Shown here: positions 11,405 to 23,000 of the stretch, in pieces
Layout: each line of letters opens with the position of its first letter
How positions within the stretch are numbered: position 1 is the stretch's first letter
NCBI GenBank assembly: GCA_019916065.1
Contig: CM034240.1
Coordinates: forward strand, 42,419,180 to 42,483,179
DNA length: 64,000 nt
DNA from: Vitellaria paradoxa
Lineage: Eukaryota; Streptophyta; Magnoliopsida; Ericales; Sapotaceae
Direction: 5' to 3'
Program-made: the position numbers and the translations under genes
Notes under the pieces: model-generated
What the model saw: the letters and a program-made list of their open reading frames with translations, nothing else
Database searches by the model: none
Told to the model about the DNA's origin: nothing

Positions 11405-14400
11405 ATACTCTTTCTCATAACCAATTTTATACATATATATTCATTACTATTAGTAACTTCTATTCCTATTGTTTATTCTCTATCAAACACAGCAATATTA
11501 GTGTATGTATGAGCGTGATTAATACAAATATATATATGGATGAGTATATTATATAACAACAAATAGATTAGTTAGTTGCGTGAGAACAAGGGACTAGTAA
11601 AAAAATTGACTTAACATCCCAACTCAGCCATCAATTAAAAATTCAAATTTTTTCCACTAGTTATTCGGAGACCTTACATACAAAATGCTCTTTCTATCGG
11701 GAATACTTCTTCAAATAACTTCGAGTTTGTGCGTGGCAGCTGGTATAGCTGAACGAGATCTATTCTCTGATAAGTAGTAAAGCAAAAATAAGACAGGACC
11801 TTCTAGCCTCTCAGTGGACAGTGTTGTGCACGACAATAAGTGTTAACAGAGGCAAGAAGTGTTAATTTTTTCTAATGTTAATCATAAACTATCAAAAGAA
11901 AAAAAATACCTTAAATATCCTTTATTTCCCTAGTGGACAGTGTTGTACACGGCAATAAGTGTTAACAAAGGCATATACTCTTTCTCAGTACCAATTTTAT
12001 ACGTATATATTCACTACTATTAGTAACTTCTACTCCTATTGTTTCTTTTCTATCAAACACAGCAATATTAGTGTATGTATATGTGTGATTAATACAAATA
12101 TATATATAGATGAGTATATTATATAACAACAAATAGATTAGCTAGGTAGGTGAGAACGCGGGACTAGCAAAAAATATGACTTAACCTCCCAACTCAGCCA
12201 TCAATTAGAATTCAAATTTTTTTTCACTAGTTATTCAAAGACATTACATACAGAATGTTTATTTCTATCTGGAGTATTTATTGAAATCTCTTCGGGTTTG
12301 TGCGTGGCAGCTGGTATAGCTGAACGAGACCTATTCTCTGATAAGCAGTAAAGCAAAAATAAGACAGGACCTTCTAGCCTCCCAGTGGACAGTGTTGTGC
12401 ACGACAAAAAGTGTTAATTTTTTCTAATGTTACTCATAAACTATCAAAAGAAAAAAATCCTTAAAAAGTTCCTTTATTTTCTCGAGTGGACAGCGTTGTG
12501 CACGGCGGGAAGTATTAACAAAGGCATATACTCTTTCTCAGTACCAATTTTATACGTATATATTCATTACTATTAGTAACTTATACTCCCATTATTTCTT
12601 TTCTATCAAACACAGCAATATTAGTGTATGTATGTGTGTGATTAATACAAATATATATATAGATGAGTCTATTATATAACAACAAATAGATTAGCTAGGT
12701 AGGTGAGAACGCAGGACTAGCAAAAAAATGACTTAACCTCCCAACTCAGCCATCAATTAGTAATTGAAATTTTTTTCACAAGTTATTCAGAGACATTATG
12801 TACAGAATGTTTTTTCTATTTGGAGTACTTCTTCAAATTTTTTCGGGTTCGTGCGTGGCAGTTGATATAGCTGAACGGGACCTATTATTTGATAAGCAGT
12901 AAAACAAAATAAGACAAGACCTTCTAGCCTCCCAGTGGACAGTGTTGTGCACGGCAAGAATTATTAACAGAGACGAGAAGTGTTAATTTTTTCTACTGTT
13001 AATCATAAACTATTAATAGAAAATTTTCTTAAAAAGTTATTTATTTCCTTAGTGGACAGTGTTGTGCACGACGGGAAGCGTTAATAGAGACATATACTCG
13101 TTCTCAGTACCAATTTTATACGTATATATTAATTACTATTACTAACTTTTATTCCCATTGTTTATTCTCTATCAAACACAACAATATTAGTGTATGTATG
13201 TGTGTGATTAATACAAATATATATATAGATGAGTATATTATATAACAACAAATAGATTAGCTAGGTAGGTGAGAACGCGGGACTAGCAAGAAATATGACT
13301 TAACCTCTCAACTCAACTATCAATTAGAATTCAAAATTTTCTACTAGTTATTCGGAGACCTTACGTACAGAATGTTTATTTCTATCTGGAGTATTTCTTA
13401 AAATCTCTTCGGGTTTGTGCGTGGCAATTGGTATAGCTGAACGGGAACTATTCTCTAATAAGCAGTAAAGCAAAATTGGACAGTATCTTCTAGTCTCCTA
13501 GTGGACAGTGTTTTGCATGGCAGAAAGTGTTAACAGATGCCAGAAGTGTTAATTTTTTCTAATGTTACTCATAAACTATAAAAAAAAATCCTTAAAAATT
13601 CATTTATTTCCCAGTGGACAGTGTTGTGTACAGCGGGAAGTGTTAACAGAGACATATACTCTTTATCAGTACCATTTTTTACGTATATACACATTACTAT
13701 TAGTAACTTCTACTCCCATTGTTTCTTCTCTATCAAACACAGCAATATTAGTGTATGTATGAGCGTGATTAACACAAATATATATATGGATGAGTATATT
13801 ACATAACAACAAATAGATTAGTTAGGTAGGTGAGAACGCGGGACTAGCAAAAAATATGACTTAACCTCCCAACTCAACCATCAATTAGAATTTAAATTTT
13901 TTCTACTAGTTATTCGGAGACCTTACGTACAAAATGTTTATTTCTATCTGGAGTATTTCTTCAAATATTTTCGAGTTTGTGCATGGCGGTTGGTATAGCT
14001 GAACGAGACCTATTCTCTAATAAACAGTAAAGCAAAAATAACACAGGACCTTCTAGCTTACCAGTGGACAGTGTTGTGCACGGCAATAAGTGTTAACAGA
14101 TGCGAGAAGTGTTAATTTTTTCTAATGTTACTCATAAACTATCAAAAGAAAAAAAATCCTTAAAAATTCATTTATTTTCCCCAGTGGACAGTGTTGTGCA
14201 CGACGGGTAGTTTTAACAGATGCATATACTCTTTCTCAGTACCAATTTTATATGTATATATTCATTACTATTAGTAACTTCTACTCCCATTATTTCTTTT
14301 CCATCAAACACAGTAATATGAGTGTATGTATTTGTGTGATTAATACAAATATATATATAGATGAGTATATGATATAACAATAAATAGATTAGCTAGGTAG

Positions 14401-17400
14401 GTAAGAACGCAGGACTAGCAAAAAAATGACTTAACCTCTCAACTCAGCCATAAATTAGTAATTGAAAATTTTTCACTTGTTATTTGGAGACATTACGTAC
14501 AAAATTTTTTTTTAGTTGGAGTACTTCTTCAAATTTTTTCGTGTTTGTGCGTAGCAGCTGGTATAGCTGAACGGGACCTATTCTCTGATAAGTAGTAAAG
14601 CAAAATAAGACAAGACTTTCTAGCCTCCCAGTGAACAGTGTTGTGCACAGCAGGAAGGGTTAACAGAAGCGCGAAGTATTAATTTTTTTCTAATGTTAGT
14701 CATAAACTATCAAAAGGAAAAAAATACCTTAAAAATCTTTTATTTCCCCAGTGAACAGTGTTGTGCACGGCGGGAAGCGTTAACAGAGACATATACTCTT
14801 TCTCCGTACCAATTTTATACGTATATATTCACTACTATTAGTAACTTCTACTCCCATTGTTTATTCTCTATTAAAGACAGCAATATTAGTGTATGTATGT
14901 GTGTGATTAATACAAATATATATATAGATGAGTATATTATATAACAATAATAGATTAGCTAGGTAGGTGAGAACGCGGGACTAGTAAGAAATATGACTTA
15001 ACCTCCCAACTCAGCCATCAATTAGAATTCAAATTTTTTCTACTTGTTATTCGGAGACCTTACGTATAGAATGCTTATTTCTATCTGGAGTATATTTTGA
15101 AATATCTTCGGGTTTGTGCATGGCAGCTGGCATAGCTGAACGGGACCTATTATCTAATAAGCAGTAAAGCAAAATTGGACAGTATCTTCTAGTCTCCTAG
15201 TGGACAGTGTTGTGCATGGCAGAAAGTGTTAACAGATGCTAGAAGTGTTAATTTTTTCTAATGTTACTCATAAACTATCAAAACAAAAAATTCTTAAAAA
15301 ATCCTTAAAAATTCATTTATTTTTCCCAGTAGACAGTGTTGTGCACGGCGGGAAGTGTTAACAGAGGCATATACTCTTTCTCAGTACCAATTTTATACGT
15401 ATATATTCACTACTATTAGTAACTTCTACTCCCATTGTTTATTCTCTATTAAAGACAGTAATATTAGTGTATGTATGTGTGTGATTAATACAAATATATA
15501 TATAGATGAGTATATTATATAACAACAAATAGATTAGTTAGGTAGGTGAGAACGCGGGACTAGCAAAAAATATGACTTAACCTCCCAACTCAACCATCAA
15601 TTAGAATTCAAATTTTTTCTACTAGTTATTCGAAGACCTTACGTACAGAATGTTTATTTCTATCTGGAGTATTTCTTCAAATATTTTTGAGTTTGTGCAT
15701 GGCGGCTGGTATAGTTGAACGAGACCTATTCTCTGATAAGCAGTAAAGCAAAAATAAGACAGGACCTTCTAGCCTCCTAGTGGACAGTGTTGTGCATGGC
15801 AATAAGTGTTAACAGAGGCAAGAAGTGTTAATTTTTTCTAATGTTACTCATAAACTATCAACAGAAAAAAGTACCTTAAATGTCCTTTATTTTCCCCAGT
15901 CGATAGTGTTGTACACGGCGGGAAGTGTTAACAGAGGCATATACTCTTTCTCCGTACCAATTTTATACGTATATACACATTACTATTAGTAACTTCTACT
16001 CCTATTGTTTCTTTTCTATCAAACACAGCAATATTAGTGCATGTATGTGTGTGATTAATACAAATATATATATATGGATGAGTATATTATATAACAATAA
16101 ATAGATTAGCTAGGTAGGTGAGAACGCGGGACTAGTAAGAAATATGACTTAACCTCCCAACTTAACCATCAATTTGGAATTGAAATTTTTTTCACAAGTT
16201 ATTCGGAGACATTACGTACAGAATATTTTTTTCTATCTGGAGTATTTCTTCAAAAATATGTTCGATTTTGTGCGTGGCAGTTGGTATGATTGAACGAGAC
16301 TTATTCTCTGACAAACAGTAAAACAAAATAAGGCAGGACCTTCTAGCCTCCCAGTGGACAGTGTTGTACACGGCAGCAAGTGTTAACAGAGGCGAGAAGT
16401 GTTAATTTTTTTCTAATGTTAGTCATAAACTATCTAAAGAAAAAAATACCTTAAATGTCATTTATTTCCCTAGTGGACAGTGTTGTGCACGGTGGGAAGT
16501 GTTAACAGAGGCATATACTTTTTCTCGGTACCAATTTTATACGTATATATTTGTTACTATTAGTAACTTCTACTCTCATTGTTTCTTCTCTATCAAACAC
16601 AGCAATATTAGTGTATGTATGTGTGTGATTAATACAAATATATATGTGGATGAGTATATTATATAACAACAAATAGATTAGCTAGGTAGGTGAGAACGCG
16701 GGATTAGGAAGAAATATGACTTAACCTCCCAACTCAGCTATCAATTAGGAATTGAAATTTTTTCCACTAGTTATTCGGAGACCTTACGTACAGAATGTTT
16801 ATTTCTATCTAAAGTACTTGTTCAAATCTCTTCGAGTTTGTGCATGGCAGCTGGTATAACTGAACGGGACCTATTCTCTGATAAGCAGTAAAGCAAAAAA
16901 AAAAAAAAAAAGGACCTTCTAGCTTTCCAGTGGACAGTTTTATGCACGGCAAGAATTGTTAACAGAGACGAGAAGTGTCAATTTTTTCTAATGTTAATCA
17001 TAAACTATCAAAAGAAAAATTTCTTAAAAAGTTATTTATTTCCCTAATGGACAGTGTTGTGCACGACGGGAAGCTTTAACAGAGGCATAAACTCGTTCTC
17101 AATACCAATTTTATACGTATATATTCATTACTATTATTAACTTCTACTCCCATTTTTTATTCTCTATCAAACACGGCAATATTAGTGTATGTATGTGTGT
17201 GATTAATACAAATATATATAGATGAGTATATTATATAACAACAAATAGATTAGCTAGGTAGGTAAGAACGCGGTAGCAAGAAATATGACTTAACCTCTCA
17301 ACTCAGCCATCAATTAGTAATTCAATTTTTTTTCACTAGTTATTCGGATACCTTACGTACAGAATGTTTATTTATATCTGGAGTATTTGTTCAAATATAT

Positions 17401-17725
17401 TCGCGTTTGTGCGTGGCAACTGGTATACCTGAACAGGACCTATTCTTTGATAAGCAGTAAAGCAAAATAAGACATGATCTTCTAGCATCCTAGTGGACAG
17501 TGTTGTGCACGGCAGAAAGTGTTAACAGAGGCGAGAAGTGTTAATTTTTTCTAATGTTAGTCATAAACTATCAAAATAAAAAATTCCTTAAAAAGTTCAT
17601 TTATTTTCCCAGTGGACAGTGTTGTGCATAGCGGGAAGTGTTAATGGAGGCGGGAAGTGTTGATTTTCTCTAATGTTAGTCATAAACTATCAAAAGAAAA
17701 AATTACTTAAAAAGTCCTTTATTCC
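11405..17725 (+). repeat. Satellite array, 11 monomers of ~570 bp, trimeric HOR
   Basis: The monomer start ATACTCTTTCTC recurs near 11405, 11975, 12528, 13094, 13656, 14226, 14793, 15371, 15941, 16515 and 17089, giving periods of 553-578 bp. Each monomer contains ACCAATTTTATACGTATATA, GATTAGCTAGGTAGGTGAGAACGCGGGACTAG, GTGCGTGGCAGCTGGTATAGCTGAAC (motifs quoted in part) and two copies of GTGGACAGTGTTGTGCACGGC about 120-130 bp apart. Diagnostic variants return every third monomer (period about 1.70 kb): monomers 2/5/8, 3/6/9 and 4/7 share private differences. There is no coding capacity; reading frames up to 83 aa recur because the repeat does. Not matched to any satellite family I know. Confidence 0.9.
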
Positions 17726-19600
17726 TTTAATCTGATTTGAAGTAAATCCATATAATCTATTAAAATATTATTTCTATTATTTTAATGTTATAATAATAAT
17801 TTAACATAGGATTGTCGTTAAATTTTAAATTTATTAAATTAAAGGTATAATAGTTTAAATATAAAATTTTTATTATAAAATATAAAATTTTTGATATATT
17901 TAGGTTACATTTGTATTTATGAAATTAGTATTGACCCGTGTGATGCACGAAATTGTATAAAAATTTTATAAATAAAATATACATTGCAAAATATTTTAAT
18001 AAAATTACATAATTTCATAAATTAGTTAGAATTATTTTTTTTTACCAAATCTCGATACGATTTGATCAAATCTTGAAAAATAAAATTTGCTCTAGAATAT
18101 ATATTAAATCATAAACTTACCTAATTGGCTTGATTTTTTTCTGTTTTAAACTATTTGTTAGTTTTAATATACATTTTTATGATTTTTTTATTCTTGACTT
18201 ATTTTGCAAAATTAGAAATACTATTAGTCTTAATTATATTAAGTTAAAAATTATTGATATGACCAATTTAAATTTAAATTAAAAAAGTTTTTAGAAATTT
18301 TTCTAAAAATAAATTATTCACAGGGTTAAATAATATTTCAAAATTTATTTAATTTTTTAAATTAAAGATATGACAAATTTTAGATTTACATTTTTTTGTG
18401 TGTGTGTTTTCTTTGTGTGTGTGTGTGTGTGTGTGTGTTTAAACAAATTATTTTGAAATTTTATTTGTTTTTAATTTAATTATTAATGTATTTAAAATAT
18501 ATAAATTTTACAACTATATTAAATTTATAAGCAAGTGGGTTACCTTTTAGAACTGATGAGTTCATTCATATGAAATTTATAAGTAAATGGACTCTTTTTT
18601 GTAACCCAATCAAGTGAGTCAATTTTCGAAACTCATGAGATATTTTACATTTATTAAATTATATATCACAATTCTGGCGCTTTTATAAAAAAAAGTGAAA
18701 TTGTAGTTTTTTTACCGATGTGAAATAAATAAATAAAGGTTTTGTGAATAAGAAAAGAAAAGGGAATGAATGAATTCAAAAAATAATTCAAAAATCTATA
18801 AAAAAAGAAAAATAGAATGGCATATGCCTTGTAAAATTAAAGCAAAGAAAAAGAAGATAGAAAAATGTATGTAATATAGATTTATAAAAATAACTCAAAT
18901 ATTAAGTATTATTATTTGGTTAAAATTTGTGATATGACCAATTTCAATTTAAAATTAGAAATTTTTCTAAACAAAAAAAATTATTCCTAAGTTTAGATAA
19001 TATTTCAGCATTTTTTGTGTTTTTAAATTTTAACATTTTTCTGTATTTTTTAAATTTAAGATATAAAATGAGTTATTATTATAAGAGAATTTATGTTTTT
19101 TAATTTGAATAATATTTAATAATTTTGAAATATTTTTATCCCAAATTAATTATTTAGTAAATTTTACAACTACAATGAATCAATAAGTAAGTTCCATTTA
19201 AGGAACTCATGAAAGTGGATCTCTTTTCAGAATCCAAGAAAGTGGATTTCTTTTTTGAACCCATAAGTTCTTTTACATTTATTAAAACCACATGGCACGA
19301 CTCTAGTACTTTTATAGGCAAAAAAAAAAAAAAAAGTAAAGTTATAATATTTTGGTAATGTGGGACAAAGAAATAATAGTTTTGTAAATGAGAAAAGAGA
19401 AAAGAAGAAGAGAGAAGGAAGGAAATTAAAAATTAATTAAAAAATCTATAAAAAAAGAAAAATAGAATGGTGATTAAAGAGACATGCCACCTAGAATTGG
19501 AGTGAATGAGAAGAGGAGAGAGAAAATATATTATTTTAGTATTATAGTATAGATGAGAATAAATGAGCGTAACAAAAATTATATGCATCTATAAAGGAGA
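17726..19600. other. AT-rich intergenic DNA with a diverged ~630-bp duplication
   Basis: Two diverged direct copies lie at about 18460-18860 and 19090-19500. They share AAATCTATAAAAAAAGAAAA followed by ATAGAATGG, the phrase TTTTACATTTATTAAA, and AACTCATGA-like blocks. The phrase GACCCGTGTGATGCACGA at about 17934 resembles a dispersed plant repeat terminus. No gene was seen. Confidence 0.5.
18397..18439. repeat. (GT)n microsatellite
   Basis: Interrupted GT dinucleotide run: TGTGTGTGTG, then TTTTCTTT, then about eleven GT units. Confidence 0.9.
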
Positions 19601-19885
19601 AGAAGAAATAATAATATGAGAATGCAATTTTGATTTTTTTTTTATTAAGGAAACATAACATTACAAAACAATTTTAGCTAAAGTATAAGGGGGGGGGGAG
19701 TTGTTTTTCAAACCTAAAGTTGAAAAATAATTTTAGGCTGCCTAGTCTTCTTTAAGTGGCCTATTAAAAAAAATCATGACATAATAACGCGATGTTATAT
19801 CGAAAATTACATTATAACTTTACGATTTTATTAACAATATTTTCACAATTAAAATTTTACTTTTTTTTTTTTTTAACGGCAAAGC

Positions 19886-20078
19886 CCAAAAAAAAAAAAA
19901 AAAAAAAAAAAATCGAGGGCGGAGAGGTAGACGTCACTATCTCCCATAGAGCGCGACCTTCTCCTGGAGTTATTACGTGGATTGAAGTCACCCTATCCAC
20001 CGAAGCGCCAGGTAGCGAGAACGACGCACTATGGATTGAGAGCGGAAGAAAGCGAGCGAGCGAGCGAGTGATAGGGCT
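19886..20078 (+). promoter_or_regulatory. Leader region of the Ulp1-like gene
   Basis: Directly after a ~24-bp poly-A run the sequence becomes much richer in GC and holds a GAGCGAGCGAGCGAG run (about 20053-20067) just before the start codon. This is the probable 5' UTR and core promoter. No clear TATA box was identified. Confidence 0.4.
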
Positions 20079-23000
20079 ATGGAGGTTCAGACCTCACGTA
20101 GAACAGCAAAGAGGAGTTCGAGAAATAAGGCTTCTTCAATTGAAATCTCGTCGGACTTCTCAGGTAAGTGGTTTCGGCTTCTCTCAAACTCTTTTTTGGC
20201 AATTTTTTTCTGAATAATGTATTATGTCTCTGCACATTCTTCGATCAAGCGACACAGTCTCACCATCTCGTGTTTTTGGAATTTGCTTTTAGGCATTTGG
20301 GGTTTTAGGGTACTTTTTATTTGTTTATCGAATGAGACGTTTGGAGAATGCTAAAGCCCCAGTAGCTCTTGTTGTACTCGCTGAACTAGGTTTTGGTTCT
20401 TAAATTCTCAAAAGGATTTGTTGATACATTCGATCGGGTTCCAAAAGTTGGTACATTTTGTTGCACTGAAATACTCACAGAATTTGAGCATTTGCACTGA
20501 CCATTGTAGATTGGTGAATGATTTTTTGACGGGTCTGATGCCAAATTTGACGAGAGCTTTGTTGATAGTCTGGAAGGTTTTGTAAAAAAATAGAGCTTGG
20601 TTCATGAATCATCTAATTTGGTTGTGCATATGGGAAGTGGGAACCCCTTCAATAGGTTGCTTATTTTATTTGAATTGATTTTTTTTTCATATTTTTTAGT
20701 ATTTATATGTGCATAATTGATAGATTCATGTGTCCCTCAAGTGTTCAAAGGGTATCCAGTTATAAAAAATAGGATAACATAGAACACATTTAGACAAGTG
20801 TCCTGCCACATGTTGAGGAAATATCCGGTATGGACACATTATGTTCTTCGAGTTGTCTGTACTACTTAGTTTGAATTCCTTGACTTCCAGTTTTGAGAGG
20901 AAAGGAAGTAAGCATTGTCAGCAATTCTCTCAAACACTAAAGATTGGCAAGAACTTGAAAAACAACATAGTTTCAGTGTTTTCATGTGGTGTTGGCTCCC
21001 TTAAAGTGATTATCATTGCTTGATTCAGTTGAGTCAGTTGTTGGTGGATCGATTATTAAATTATGTTGTTTTGATTTGTTTTTGGGTGGAAAAAATTTAA
21101 GATTGTATGGTGTGTTTCTTCTTTTTTTAGTTGGCTTGAAATTTTTGCTAGAATAAAGGCATTATCAAGTGTTGGCTTTGACATTGGGTTATTGGATGAA
21201 TTCAACGGTCGTAGATTATTTATGTATTTATTTTTCAATAAGCAACTAACTTTCATTAATAAGAAAACAGTGATACATAAAGATAGGGACAGGGTGTCCA
21301 CTAATAAAAAAAGAAAACAACAAAATGTAAAATAAAAGAACAAGAAAACAACAAATACAAAAAGCATAAAAATTGAAACTGAAATAAGAACTTAAACCGC
21401 ATGCAAGATTTTCTCCAGTTATGCTTGATAAAAAGAGAGGAATACCCTTGATCAAGATTCTTTATAGTCAAAGATTGTTCTAAGCTGCTTCTTCTTCCCC
21501 CCCCCCCCTCTCCCTCTCTCCAAAAAAAAAAAAAAACTCTTCGCACTGATGTGCTTGCACCCAGCTTTTACTACTCCTGAAATTTTTTATTACTAATTTA
21601 CTTAGGGTGATTGAGGATTTATGGGACAAAACCAAATTACATACCTCACATTTGACCTCAGTCTCTAAAGATTTTAAAGGAATTCCCCTATCTCTAATTA
21701 ATTTGAATTGGAGGAATATATGCCTTTAGGGTGATTTTGTTTTATCTTGTCCTACTTTGGTTTGATGGAGGTCAACTTGTCCCTTCCTACTTGTAATTAT
21801 CTTTTTTTGATTAGTGGAACTTTTGTTATTTATCAAAAAAAATAAAAATAAAAAAATTACTTTGCTTACTTGACATTCATGTGGTTTGACCAAAATATGA
21901 GGACGTATCTTGGTTTACTACTGAAGAGCCATAACTGATGGTTGATTTTGTTATTGCAGAGGTTTGTGGAGATCAAATTATGAAGCATCAATTATGTTGG
22001 CCAAACATTGCTTTGTGTTGGTATGCAAATCCAGAGAGGAAAAATATCCATGAAGCTGAAGATAGGAGTGAGACTCTAGTCTCCCCTAATTTGTTTGGTG
22101 ACTTTCCTCGTCGCCAAAGATCAAAGATGAGAGTTAACCTTAAGAAAGTAACCATAGTTCAAAATGCTGGTATCACTTATACTCATATTTGTATGAAGCT
22201 CGAATTTGAATAGTTAATCCTTTAGTGTGATATCGAGTTGAATAATACTATTTATATAATATTAGAAACACTATTATATCATTTGTAGTTTATCTTTATC
22301 TTCCTCTAGTGTTGCAGCATGATATGGAGATGTGTTTGCATGCTTATTTTTTTCCCCTACAAAGGTAGTAGAGGGGAAGAATTATTTTAATTTTTTATTT
22401 TTAATACTGGGGGTATCCCCACCTTTGGTGGTCTTGAAGTAATGATAAGGAGGTTCTATTGCGAATTGGGGGGTCACAAGTTTAGACGCTAGAAGCAACC
22501 TCACTACTTCCAAAGGAAATTTGACCCTCCCTAGACTCTGCAATGCAAGAGCCTTTTTCCTTCGGTTACTCTTTTTGGGGTAGCCCCACTTTTGGTGGAA
22601 TTGATTTCCTAGAGCTCTTGACCTACTTTATCATAACCAAAATAGAGGTTATATAGAACAGGCAGCCCTAGAGTACCAGGATGGTTATCTCTGATCCAAA
22701 AACCCATGGCTATTTGGTAATTTGTCTAGAAGTGTCCATTTTGGATTTTCAAAATGTCAATTATGTGTAGAATTTCATGCGGAAGCTATTTTCACCATCT
22801 TTGATTGTGATATAGGCCTTCTAGCAGCACAATTCCTTGATTTAGGGATCCGAATTGATATTTTTGCTATTTTTAGTAATTTTTAATTTAGCAATTATTG
22901 TTAGGACAAAAGTAAGAATTGATCACTATCATACCTATACTAATTAGGTTTCCTTTCTTTTCATGATTCTGCAATCATTCAAATATGCCAATTTTCATAA

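Noticed and set aside
13562..14944. Several 61-83-aa frames in the satellite
   Set aside because: The same peptides recur because the monomer recurs; frames break in other monomers.
19792..20217. 141-aa frame over the Ulp1-like first exon
   Set aside because: It passes through a poly-A run and is in a different frame from the one that splices to exon 2.
21481..21535. Poly-C and poly-A runs in Ulp1-like intron 1 as a gene edge
   Set aside because: Homopolymer runs with no coding or transposon boundary to go with them.
22148..22153. Alternative donor GTAACC for exon 2 of the Ulp1-like gene
   Set aside because: It leaves the wrong phase for exon 3; the donor at 22170 keeps the frame.
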